DNA of 64,000 nucleotides. Origin: an uncultured Bacteroidales bacterium (lineage in GTDB: Bacteria > Bacteroidota > Bacteroidia > Bacteroidales > Paludibacteraceae). This document shows, one piece after another, positions 51,162 to 59,260 of the stretch (position 1 is its first letter; each line of letters starts with the position of its first letter). Where the stretch lies: NCBI GenBank assembly GCA_902785605.1, contig CACZZL010000004.1, forward strand, positions 42,676-106,675. Reading direction: 5' to 3'. The translations under genes and the position numbers were made by a program. Under the pieces are notes generated by a model. That model saw only the letters and a program-made list of their open reading frames with translations. It did not search any database and was not told the origin of the DNA.

Positions 51162-53171
51162 TTACAATAATTTCTTTACTTGGTCATAGACGTTCTGGGC
51201 GGTGAAGCCGAGTTTCTCGTCAAGGACCTTGTACGGAGCAGAGAAACCGAAAGAGTTGAGACCCCATATAGCACCGTTCTCGCCGACGAGGCTCTCGAGT
51301 GTGCACGGCAGGCCGGCTGTCATACCGAAGCGTTTGATGCCCTTCGGCAGCACTTCATCCTGATATTTCTTATCTTGGAGACGGAACAGTCCTTCACTCG
51401 GCACGCTGACGATCTGCAGACGGATGCCCTCTGCGCGCAGCAGTTCGGCACCGGCGAGCAGGGTAGAAACCTCAGATCCGGAAGCCAGCAATACGACTTG
51501 CGGGTTCTCGTCTTTGGAAACGATATACGCACCTTTGCGGAAGCCTTCGAGGTTGACGTTGGGCACCGGAGCGATATCCTGACGGCTGAGGATGAGGGCA
51601 GTCGGAGTAGCAGTGTTCTCGATGGCTGCACGCCAAGCGAGCGTGGTCTCTTCGGCATCGGCCGGACGGAGTACCAGCATCGACGGAGCACCGTGGTGGT
51701 TGTGCAGTTTCTCCATCAGACGGATCTGTGCCTCTTGCTCTACCGGCTCATGGGTCGGACCGTCCTCACCTACGCGGAAGGCGTCGTGCGACCAGATGAA
51801 CTTAACCGGCAGCTCCATGAGGGCAGCCATACGAACAGCGGGTTTCATATAATCGCTGAACACGAAGAACGTACCGCAAGCGGGGATGATACCACCGTGG
51901 AGGGCCATACCGATCATGACGCACGCCATGGTGAGTTCGGATACACCGGCTTGGAGGAACTGGCCGCTGAAGTCGCCTTTCTTGAGGGCATGGGTCTTCT
52001 TGAGGAATCCGTCGGTCTTGTCGGAGTTCGACAGGTCGGCAGACGAAACGATCATATTGCCCACGTTCTCAGCGAGGAACGAGAGGACCTTACCGCTGGC
52101 ATTACGGGTTGCATCACCGGCTTTCTGCTCGATGAGGCTCCAGTCGATGCACGGCACTTCTCCGGCCATGAAAGTCTCGTATTCATTAGCTGCCTGCGGG
52201 TTGGCTTGTGCCCACTCGTGGTAAGCGACGTAGCGCTTGTTGCACAATTCGCGCAGTTCGGCTGCACGGTCGTCATACAGTTTCTTCACTTCGGGGAAGA
52301 TCACGAACGGATTGGTCGGGTCGCCTCCGAGGTGCTCGATGGTCTTCTCAAACGAAGCGCCGGCTTTGCTGAGCGGAGCACCATGCGTGGAGCACTTGCC
52401 TTCCCAGTTAGCACCTTCCGCGGTGACGCAGCCCTTACCCATGGTCGTGTGACCGATGATGATAGACGGGCGACCTTTCTCCGCTTTGGCTTTGACGATG
52501 GCCTGACGGATGGCGTCGGGATCATTGCCCGGGATCTCCTGTACGTACCAACCCCAAGCTGCGTACTTAGCGGCTACATCTTCGGAGGTCACTTCGCCGC
52601 AACCTGTGGAGAGTTGGATGGTGTTGGAGTCGTAGAACATAACGAGATTATCCAAACCCAGGTGGCCTGCCAGACGGCCTGCACCTTGCGAGATCTCCTC
52701 CTGCACGCCGCCGTCCGAGATGAAGGCGTAGATAGTCGGGTTGTGGATGGCACCGTAGCGTTGGTTGAACCATTTGGCAGCAATCGCTGCACCGACAGCG
52801 AAGGTATGACCTTGACCCAGCGGACCGGAGGTGTTCTCGATCATACGCTCGATCTCACGCTCGGGGTGACCCGGGGTGACTGAACCCCATTGACGGAGGT
52901 TCTGGAGGTCCTCGAGGGTGAACTTACCGGCGAGGCATAACTGTCCGTAGAGCATCGGTGCCATATGACCCGGGTCGAGGAAGAAACGGTCACGTGCCTC
53001 CCAACCGGCGTTGTCCGGATCGTACTCCAGGAACTCCGAGAAGAGTACATTGATGAAGTCTGCGCCACCCATAGCTCCGCCCGGGTGACCACTCTTAGCT
53101 TTCTCTACTGCTGCTGCGGCCAGGATGCGAATGTTGTCCGCCGCGCGATTCAATAACTGTGTTTGGTTCAT
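51162..53171 (-). CDS. tkt: Transketolase
   Basis: This 669-residue thiamine-diphosphate enzyme moves two-carbon units in the pentose phosphate pathway. It has SGHPGGAMGGADFINVLFSE and DPGHMAPMLYGQLCLAGKFT at the N-terminus, then the ThDP loop ISDGGVQEEISQGAGRLAGH with YDSNTIQLSTG. The pyrimidine domain has WSHDAFRVGEDGPTHEPVEQ. Length and layout are normal. It lies behind DUF6048 with a repeat-filled gap and is probably the last gene of the run from 54400. Confidence 0.96.
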   Translation of the reverse strand: MNQTQLLNRAADNIRILAAAAVEKAKSGHPGGAMGGADFINVLFSEFLEYDPDNAGWEARDRFFLDPGHMAPMLYGQLCLAGKFTLEDLQNLRQWGSVTPGHPEREIERMIENTSGPLGQGHTFAVGAAIAAKWFNQRYGAIHNPTIYAFISDGGVQEEISQGAGRLAGHLGLDNLVMFYDSNTIQLSTGCGEVTSEDVAAKYAAWGWYVQEIPGNDPDAIRQAIVKAKAEKGRPSIIIGHTTMGKGCVTAEGANWEGKCSTHGAPLSKAGASFEKTIEHLGGDPTNPFVIFPEVKKLYDDRAAELRELCNKRYVAYHEWAQANPQAANEYETFMAGEVPCIDWSLIEQKAGDATRNASGKVLSFLAENVGNMIVSSADLSNSDKTDGFLKKTHALKKGDFSGQFLQAGVSELTMACVMIGMALHGGIIPACGTFFVFSDYMKPAVRMAALMELPVKFIWSHDAFRVGEDGPTHEPVEQEAQIRLMEKLHNHHGAPSMLVLRPADAEETTLAWRAAIENTATPTALILSRQDIAPVPNVNLEGFRKGAYIVSKDENPQVVLLASGSEVSTLLAGAELLRAEGIRLQIVSVPSEGLFRLQDKKYQDEVLPKGIKRFGMTAGLPCTLESLVGENGAIWGLNSFGFSAPYKVLDEKLGFTAQNVYDQVKKLL

Positions 53172-53185
53172 GATGTGTATTGTTT

Positions 53186-53220
53186 TAAATTTTCAATCTT
53201 CAATCTTCAATTTCTTCAAA
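53186..53220. repeat. TTCAATC heptad island between DUF6048 and tkt
   Basis: TTTTCAATC, TTCAATC, TTCAATT, TCTTCAA. It touches the DUF6048 stop codon. Confidence 0.85.
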
Positions 53221-53815
53221 ATCTCCACCCGAGGTAGTAGTTGGCTCCCCAACCGATCTTGTCGCGGTTGCCGAAGCCGGGGATGTAATCGGGGTTGAAG
53301 TATCTCTCCTGCCGTGTGAACAGACATTTGAAACGTCCCATCCACCCCATGTAAAAAGACATAGACCGTTCGCCTTTCGCCGTTTGCCACTCGCCTTTAT
53401 ATATCTCGACCTGGCAGCCGGCAACAATCTCTCCCCAGCAGTCGGTGTAACCACCTTCTTGCACCGCTGTTGCGCATCGAACTCCGACAAGCAGGGCGTG
53501 CGGACTCTCCGGGTGCTTCTTGAGCGGGTTGAGGTCACAGCCGAGGCGCATGAACCCGCCGTTGGTGGCGTAGCCGAGTTCGGCCGTCGGGTACCACCGC
53601 TTTGCCAGCCGTACGTTCACCGCTACCTCATAATGCTGCTTTTGCCACTGATGGGTTGCCGGCGTGAGGATGGGCGAGGCGATGTCCAGTTTGACTTGGG
53701 TGCCGTTGTAGATGGTGTCGTTCTTTGCGAAGGAAAATGAAAAATGAAAAATGAGAAATGAAAGGAATATCCATCCTAACACCCGATGCGAATATATGCC
53801 TTTTTCATCTTTCAT
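53216..53815 (-). CDS. DUF6048-like outer-membrane barrel protein
   Basis: This 199-residue protein starts with a signal peptide whose core (FLSFLIFHFSFSFAKND) is encoded by AAAATGA heptads. The mature part is beta-rich with outer-membrane alternation: NGTQVKLDIASPILTPATHQ, YEVAVNVRLAKRWYPTAELG, GGFMRLGCDLNPLKKHPESP, and a terminal aromatic YYLGWRF. This matches small Bacteroidetes barrels of the DUF6048 type, role unknown. The segment YKGEWQTAKGERS is encoded by another island (53366-53398). It follows the conserved membrane protein gene at 53838. Confidence 0.75.
   Translation of the reverse strand: MKDEKGIYSHRVLGWIFLSFLIFHFSFSFAKNDTIYNGTQVKLDIASPILTPATHQWQKQHYEVAVNVRLAKRWYPTAELGYATNGGFMRLGCDLNPLKKHPESPHALLVGVRCATAVQEGGYTDCWGEIVAGCQVEIYKGEWQTAKGERSMSFYMGWMGRFKCLFTRQERYFNPDYIPGFGNRDKIGWGANYYLGWRF
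53366..53398. repeat. GCCTTTC heptad island in the DUF6048 gene
   Basis: Degenerate TTCGCCT, TTCGCCG, TTTGCCA, CTCGCCT units. Read on the minus strand as KGEWQTAKGER. Confidence 0.75.
53730..53762. repeat. AAAATGA heptad island encoding a signal-peptide core
   Basis: AAAATGA three times, then GAAATGA. On the minus strand it encodes the hydrophobic FLIFHFSFSF. Confidence 0.85.
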
Positions 53816-53843
53816 CCTTCATCTTTCCTCTTTCATCTTACAT
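53803..53843. repeat. TTCATCT heptad island at the DUF6048 start
   Basis: TTCATCT, TTCATCC, TTCATCT, TTCCTCT, TTCATCT. On the minus strand it provides the DUF6048 ATG. Confidence 0.85.
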
Positions 53844-54377
53844 CAGCGATTTGGCTTCGTCTTTGAGCATCTCCAGCGCTTTCTCCGTGGGCGTGGTGCC
53901 GTTGGAGGCATACGCGGTGAGGAGGGTGGTGGCGTAGGTCTGTGCCGTAGCGTTGGCAGGGATCTGCGTGGTCATGGAGATGATGAACGATGCCGTCTGG
54001 TCACGCGCACTGACGATTGCGTCCCACACTTCGTCCGACACATAGACCTGCTGACTCTGGTTATGATCAAACTCCAACCGAATGGTCTGCAGCAGGTACT
54101 GCTGTAACTGTGCAACGGTCCAAACGCTCAGCGCCTCGGGTTCTTTGGAACGCAGCTCCATAAGCATATGTTCGGGTTTGGTGCGCTCCAAAAGGAGTGC
54201 CAAACGCTCGTACGCGCGCAAACGAATAGGCGACACAGATTTCTGGGATTCCCGCTTGAGTTCGAACTGGCGCTTGCGCTCCTCGTTCTTGAACTGCGAG
54301 TGCTGGATGAACCAAAAACCGAATATCATCATCGCCACAATGGCGAGAATTAAAACGATCATCTCTGTTGTAAACAT
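53838..54377 (-). CDS. Conserved Bacteroidota membrane protein (DUF7935-like)
   Basis: This 179-residue protein has one N-terminal membrane helix (IVLILAIVAMMIFGFWFIQH). A basic/acidic coiled segment follows (QFKNEERKRQFELKRESQKS), then a helical domain with RLRAYERLALLLERTKPEHM and SQQVYVSDEVWDAIVSARDQ. This is the pattern of a widespread Bacteroidota family without known function, usually inner-membrane anchored with the domain in the cytoplasm. It has a clear promoter and is followed by DUF6048 after 22 bases. Confidence 0.8.
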   Translation of the reverse strand: MFTTEMIVLILAIVAMMIFGFWFIQHSQFKNEERKRQFELKRESQKSVSPIRLRAYERLALLLERTKPEHMLMELRSKEPEALSVWTVAQLQQYLLQTIRLEFDHNQSQQVYVSDEVWDAIVSARDQTASFIISMTTQIPANATAQTYATTLLTAYASNGTTPTEKALEMLKDEAKSLM

Positions 54378-54399
54378 AACTATCTAATAAAATCGGGCA

Positions 54400-54431
54400 C
54401 AAAGGTACAAAAAATTTTTCATATGTGCAAG
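54400..54431 (-). promoter_or_regulatory. Promoter of the 53838-DUF6048-tkt run
   Basis: On the minus strand: CTTG (54431-54428), 20 bases, TACCTTTG (54407-54400). Confidence 0.85.
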
Positions 54432-54476
54432 ATTTTAATAATTTTTTATTAAAATAATCATTCTTTTCCTACTTTA

Positions 54477-54526
54477 GCCAATAACCATAAGCCATTAGCC
54501 TTTCGACCATTAGCTTTTTGTGCCAA
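54477..54526. repeat. AGCCATT heptad island between divergent promoters
   Basis: AGCCAAT, AACCATA, AGCCATT, AGCCTTT, CGACCATT, AGCTTTT. Placed in the 180-base gap before the levan locus. Confidence 0.8.
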
Positions 54527-54561
54527 AAACACCCTAAAAATGCAAAAAAATACATATTTCC

Positions 54562-54593
54562 CTTGCGTATATTAAAAAAATGTAGTATCTTTG
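54562..54593 (+). promoter_or_regulatory. Promoter of the sensor gene
   Basis: CTTG (54562-54565), 20 bases, TATCTTTG (54586-54593), 20 bases before the ATG. Confidence 0.8.
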
Positions 54594-54612
54594 CTCCGAA
54601 AAATGTTGCATT

Positions 54613-55901
54613 ATGAGAAACATCATTGTTAGCATCGTGATGTTATGCCTGTTAATGACAGGTTGTAACTCGCGTACACCGCAGTATCGCATTGGTGTAA
54701 GCCAGTGTCTGGATGATGCATGGCGGCAGAAGATGAACTATGGAGCGTGAGTTATTGCTTCATCCCGATATGACGCTCTCGCGCCGTATAGCTTACGGCA
54801 GCAACGAGTTGCAGTGTGCCCAGATCGATAGTTTTATCAAAGAGCGTGTAGATCTGCTGATTGTCAGTCCCAATGAGGCGAAGCAGGTACAACCCGCTGT
54901 GACGAGGGCTTATCGGGCAGGTATTCCTGTGATTGTAGCCGACCGCCGTGTCCCCGGTGACGAATGGACCGCTTTTATCGGCGGCGACAACTACAAAGTC
55001 GGCCGACTGATGGCGCAATGGGTGATAGGAAAAGCGAGTGACAAAGGATCAAAGGCGAAAAGGAAGCCGTTCGTTGTACTGGAGGTAGCCGGCCTGCCGG
55101 GATCGACGCCTGCTACGCTTCGCCATAAAGGAATGATGGAAGGTATTGAAGAGGCGAAAGGCGAAGGGTTAGAGGCTAAAGTAGAGGTGCAGAGCGTGAT
55201 GGGAAGATGGTACCAGGAGAATGCCTATGAGGTTGTCTCTGCTTATGGACGGCATCCATCCGGGCTTGCAGGCTATCGTAGATGGTAAAATAGAATGTTC
55301 CGCCACGTACTCTTCTCGCGGCGATATGATAATTGATGCTGCCGCGCGCATACTACATAAGGAATCGTACGTGCGCGATACGGTGTTGGAAACGGCGCTC
55401 GTAGATATCACAGCAGCGAAACCTATGCTCAAGCAGGACGAAGCTATCACGCGTGATCTGGAGACATTCCACGTGATGCAAGTGAGACTGGATAATAAAT
55501 GGCGTCTTCTGCAATTGGATCGGAATATCTTAGTATGCTGCGTATGTTTCTTTTTCCTGCTCTTTGTCGTATCACTATCCTTCATCCTCTTCAATCAGCA
55601 CTTTGCTGAGAGACTGCGTCAAGTGGTGGACGACTATCTGAAGGACCCGAATCTGAATGTAGAGTTCTTAGGCGGTAAGTTACAACTAAGCCGTACGCAA
55701 CTCTTCCGGCGAGTGAAAGCGGTAGCAGGGAAAGGACCACTGGACTATATCCGTGAGCGGCGGTTAATCCGCGCGGACGAATTGCTCCGCACGACCGATA
55801 TGACTATCCAGCAAGTAGCCTTGGAACTATGTTTCTCCAGCCCGGGCTATTTCACTAAATGCTATAAGGAATACTTCGGACACCTGCCCAGTGTGCGCTA
55901 A
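54613..55901 (+). pseudogene. Broken transmembrane sugar-sensing AraC regulator of the levan locus
   Basis: Three frames together read as one protein. Frame 1 (54613-54750): signal sequence with MTGCNSR, then YRIGVSQCLDDAWRQKMN. Frame 2 (from 54740): DLLIVSPNEAKQVQPAVTRA and a sugar-binding (Peripla_BP) domain, stopping at 55288. Frame 3 (55221-55901): MDGIHPGLQAIVDGKIE, a membrane helix (CCVCFFFLLFVVSLSFILF) and an AraC helix-turn-helix (LSRTQLFRRVKAVAGKGPL). The first break fits loss of 5 bases; at the second some 40 codons of the binding domain are missing. No kinase or receiver domain is encoded, unlike the hybrid two-component sensor BT1754 of the Bacteroides levan locus. Either a decayed gene or assembly error. 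Confidence 0.85.
55153..55176. repeat. 24-base repeat word shared with lepB
   Basis: Identical to the minus strand of 24774-24797; encodes AKGEGLEA here as well. Confidence 0.9.
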
Positions 55902-55925
55902 AACGAAACATTTGTAGATAGTAAT

Positions 55926-55984
55926 TTTGTTGCATAATATGTCACATTTGTTGCATTGAAACATCAGTGGCATATTTTGCAACA
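55926..55984 (+). promoter_or_regulatory. Likely operator of the susC promoter
   Basis: TTTGTTGCAT at 55926-55935 and again at 55947-55956, 21 bases apart (two helical turns). An inverted TGCAACA lies at 55978-55984, just before the -33 box. Direct repeats at this spacing are typical of AraC-family sites. Confidence 0.6.
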
Positions 55985-55990
55985 TTATTA

Positions 55991-56022
55991 TTTGCGCATG
56001 TGTATAATTAGATGTACTTTTG
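55991..56022 (+). promoter_or_regulatory. Promoter of the susC operon
   Basis: TTTG (55991-55994), 20 bases, TACTTTTG (56015-56022), 62 bases before the susC ATG. Confidence 0.85.
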
Positions 56023-56084
56023 CAACGGAATTGAGTTTTGCTCTGTTTCGTTGCTTAGCTTTTATATTTAAATTTTAATATATC

Positions 56085-59000
56085 ATGAATTCAAAAAGTG
56101 TAATTTTAGCCTTTCTTTGGATGCTATGCTTCACGGCATTCGCTCAGGCGCAAGTGACTGCGACGGGTGTTGTGGTGGATGCAGCTACGGGTGAGCCGAT
56201 TATTGGAGCGTCTGTACTGGAGGAAGGCACATCGAATGGTACGATCACCGATTTCGATGGTAATTTCTCACTTTCCGTCGGCAATGATGCCATGGTAGTG
56301 ATTTCGTATGTGGGTTATAAGACCCAGCAGTTATTCCCCAATGCGAACATGAAAGTCTCCCTTGCGGAGGACAGCGAGGTGCTGGAGGAAGTGGTAGTGA
56401 CCGGTTATACGACGCAGCGTAAAGCCGACCTGACCGGTGCGGTATCTGCTATCTCGGCTAAGGATTTAGAGAAACAGCAAGAGAGTAACCCGATGAAGGC
56501 CCTTCAGGGAAAAGTGCCGGGCATGAATATATCAGCCGATGGTAACCCCTCAGGAACTGCTACCGTCCGTATACGTGGTACAGGTTCTTTGAACTCATCC
56601 AATGATCCTCTTTACGTCATCGACGGCGTACCGACGACCTCGGGTATGCATGAGCTCAACCCGAATGATATCGAGTCTATTCAGGTGCTCAAAGATGCCG
56701 CGTCCGCGAGTATATATGGTTCGCGCGCGGCTAATGGTGTCATCATCATTACCACCAAGAAAGGCTCAGAGGGTAAGTTAAGTGTCTCTTTGGATGCATC
56801 CGTAGCCGTACAGAACTACGTAAACCGTATGCACGTCCTCAATTCCGAACAGTTCGGTCGCGCTATGTGGCAGGCATATGTCAACGATGGTACGGCGGAT
56901 CCGAATACGAACGTGCTTGGTTACCGTTACGACTGGGGCTATAACGAGCAAGGCCAACCGGTTTTGAACAACATCATGCTCAATAAGTACCTTGATGCTG
57001 CCGGAACAGTACCCGTAAGCAACACAGACTGGTTCGCTGAGACCACCCGTCCCGGTGTAATACAGAACTACAATATCTCTGTCAGCAACGGTGGTAAGAA
57101 GGGTAGTGCGTTCTTCTCTCTGGGTTACTACAAGAACGACGGTATCATCAAGACGACTAACTTCGACCGTTTCTCGGCGCGTGTTAACACCGACTATAAG
57201 ATGCTGAACGATATTGTGACTATCGGTGAGAACTTCACGCTTAACCGCACTTCTGAGGTAGGCGCTCCCGGCGGTTATATTGAGAGCGTGCTCCAATACA
57301 ACCCCTTGCTGCCGGTCTATACGACCAACGGCGATCTGGCGCAGGCTCCTTCGTCCAGCGGCTTCCCGCAGCGTGAGAATCCTCTCTCCATTCTGGAGCG
57401 CAACAAAGACAACCGATACACCTATTGGCGTTTGTTCGGAAACGTGTTCATCAATATCAACCCGATCAAAGGTCTGAATATCCGTACCACGGCAGGTATT
57501 GACTATGCGCAGAAGAAGCAACGTTTCTTCACGTATCCTATCACCGAAGGCGTAGTAGCCAACGATAAGAATGCCGTTGAGGCAAAGCAGGAGCACTGGA
57601 CGAAGTGGATGTGGAACGCTATTATTACCTATGATCTGGAGATTGGCAAGCACCGTGCAGACTTCTTGTTGGGAACGGAGCTCAATAGACAGATAGATGA
57701 GTGGTTCTCTGCTTACAAAGAGGACTTCATTGTGCTCAATCCTACCTATATGTGGCCATCCGCAGGAACGGGTATAGCCCAGGCTTATGGAGGCAGCGGC
57801 AGTTTCTCGCTGATCTCTTTCTTTGGAAAGGCGAACTATAGTTACGACAACCGCTACCTCGTATCTCTGACGATGCGTTATGATGGTTCAAGCCGCTTCG
57901 GTAAAAACAACCGCTTTGCTTTCTTCCCCTCTGTTTCCGCCGGTTGGCGTATCAGCCAGGAGAAGTTCATGGCAGGAGCCAATTCGTGGATGGACGATCT
58001 GAAGCTGCGTGTCTCGTGGGGTCAGACGGGTAACCAGGACATCAATGCTACCGCGCGTTATACTATCTACGACTCCAACTATGGTGTGAACGAGAACGGT
58101 GGTCAGTCTTACGGTACGTCGTACGACATCGCCGGCACCAACGGTGGCGGTATTCTTCCTTCGGGTTTCCGCCGCACGCAGATCGGTAATGACGATATCA
58201 AATGGGAGACTACGACCCAGACTAACGTCGGTCTCGATTTCTCTTTCTTCAAACAGACGTTCTACGGTTCGTTCGACTGGTTCTATAAACAAACGAAAGA
58301 CATCCTCGTGCTCATGACCGGTATTGGAGTAATGGGTGAAGGTGCATCGCAGTGGGTGAACGCCGGCGCGGTGGATAATATGGGTGTTGAGTTCCAGTTA
58401 GGTTACCGTAACCAAACCAAAGGCGGCTTCAAATACGATATCTCCGCCAATATCTCTCATTATGATAATAAGGTAATCGATATGCCTGCAACAGTAGCAG
58501 CCAGCGGTGCCTTTGGCGGCAATGGCGTACAGTCCGTAGTTGGTCACGCTATCGGATCGCAGGTGGGATATATAGCCGACGGTATTTTCAAGAGCCAGGA
58601 GGAGATTGACAATCATGCTTATCAGGAGGGTGCCGGCTTAGGACGTATCCGCTACCGTGATATCAACGGCGACGGCATGGTCAGCGAGGCAGACCAGACA
58701 TGGATCTATTCGCCGATACCCGCGGTCGCTTTCGGCGCTAACTTCTACTTTGAGTACAAAGGATTTGACCTGACGCTCTTCTTCCAAGGCGTAGGCGGTC
58801 AGCAGGTTATCACGAAGGACTTCAAGCAGCAGACGGATCTCTGGTCCGGTGTGAATGTAGCGAACCTTAATAAAGGAACGCGCGTGTTAGACGCGTGGAG
58901 TCCCTCCAACCCCGATAGTGATATACCCGCTCTGTCCACTAACAATAATAACAACGAAACCCGTGTCAGCACCTATTTCGTAGAGGACGGTTCGTTCCTC

Positions 59001-59204
59001 AAACTGCGAAACCTGCAGCTGGGCTATAACCTGCCCAAGACTGCGTGCGACAAGATGAAAATGCAAAACTGGCGTTGGTTCGTGTCGGCGCAGAACGTAT
59101 TCACTATCCACTCGGCGAAGTTCACCGGTGTCGATCCGGAGGTGCCTACGTTCGGATATCCGATCCCGTTAACCGTAACCTTGGGAACGAAAGTAACTTT
59201 CTAA
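56085..59204 (+). CDS. SusC/RagA-type TonB-dependent outer-membrane transporter
   Basis: This 1039-residue protein has a signal peptide ending FAQAQ. A carboxypeptidase-regulatory-like domain (VTATGVVVDAATGEPIIGAS) covers about residues 23-100. A TonB-box-like region leads into the plug (VVVTGYTTQRKADLTGAVSA and VPGMNISADGNPSGTATVRI), and a 22-strand barrel ends in LTVTLGTKVTF. It imports oligosaccharides captured by SusD and the surface binding lipoprotein. By gene order (SusC-SusD-DUF4960-GH32) the substrate should be levan or other fructan; this is inferred from the Bacteroides levan locus. It is the first gene behind an AraC-like operator. Confidence 0.95.
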   Translation: MNSKSVILAFLWMLCFTAFAQAQVTATGVVVDAATGEPIIGASVLEEGTSNGTITDFDGNFSLSVGNDAMVVISYVGYKTQQLFPNANMKVSLAEDSEVLEEVVVTGYTTQRKADLTGAVSAISAKDLEKQQESNPMKALQGKVPGMNISADGNPSGTATVRIRGTGSLNSSNDPLYVIDGVPTTSGMHELNPNDIESIQVLKDAASASIYGSRAANGVIIITTKKGSEGKLSVSLDASVAVQNYVNRMHVLNSEQFGRAMWQAYVNDGTADPNTNVLGYRYDWGYNEQGQPVLNNIMLNKYLDAAGTVPVSNTDWFAETTRPGVIQNYNISVSNGGKKGSAFFSLGYYKNDGIIKTTNFDRFSARVNTDYKMLNDIVTIGENFTLNRTSEVGAPGGYIESVLQYNPLLPVYTTNGDLAQAPSSSGFPQRENPLSILERNKDNRYTYWRLFGNVFININPIKGLNIRTTAGIDYAQKKQRFFTYPITEGVVANDKNAVEAKQEHWTKWMWNAIITYDLEIGKHRADFLLGTELNRQIDEWFSAYKEDFIVLNPTYMWPSAGTGIAQAYGGSGSFSLISFFGKANYSYDNRYLVSLTMRYDGSSRFGKNNRFAFFPSVSAGWRISQEKFMAGANSWMDDLKLRVSWGQTGNQDINATARYTIYDSNYGVNENGGQSYGTSYDIAGTNGGGILPSGFRRTQIGNDDIKWETTTQTNVGLDFSFFKQTFYGSFDWFYKQTKDILVLMTGIGVMGEGASQWVNAGAVDNMGVEFQLGYRNQTKGGFKYDISANISHYDNKVIDMPATVAASGAFGGNGVQSVVGHAIGSQVGYIADGIFKSQEEIDNHAYQEGAGLGRIRYRDINGDGMVSEADQTWIYSPIPAVAFGANFYFEYKGFDLTLFFQGVGGQQVITKDFKQQTDLWSGVNVANLNKGTRVLDAWSPSNPDSDIPALSTNNNNNETRVSTYFVEDGSFLKLRNLQLGYNLPKTACDKMKMQNWRWFVSAQNVFTIHSAKFTGVDPEVPTFGYPIPLTVTLGTKVTF

Positions 59205-59260
59205 GTTGAAAGTTTAAAGTTGAAAGTTTAATGAAGTTTAAAAGTTTAAAGTAGAAAGTT
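59202..59260. repeat. AGTTGAA/AGTTTAA heptad island between susC and susD
   Basis: AGTTGAA, AGTTTAA, AGTTGAA, AGTTTAA and degenerate copies fill the 56-base gap up to the susD ATG. Confidence 0.9.

Noticed and set aside
53193-53538. Additional frames over the DUF6048 gene
   Set aside because: They lie in other phases of the same strand; the 53216-53815 frame has a signal peptide and barrel pattern.
54740-55288. Programmed frameshifting in the sensor gene
   Set aside because: No slippery heptamer or stimulating structure was seen, and the second break also lacks about 40 codons of the domain.
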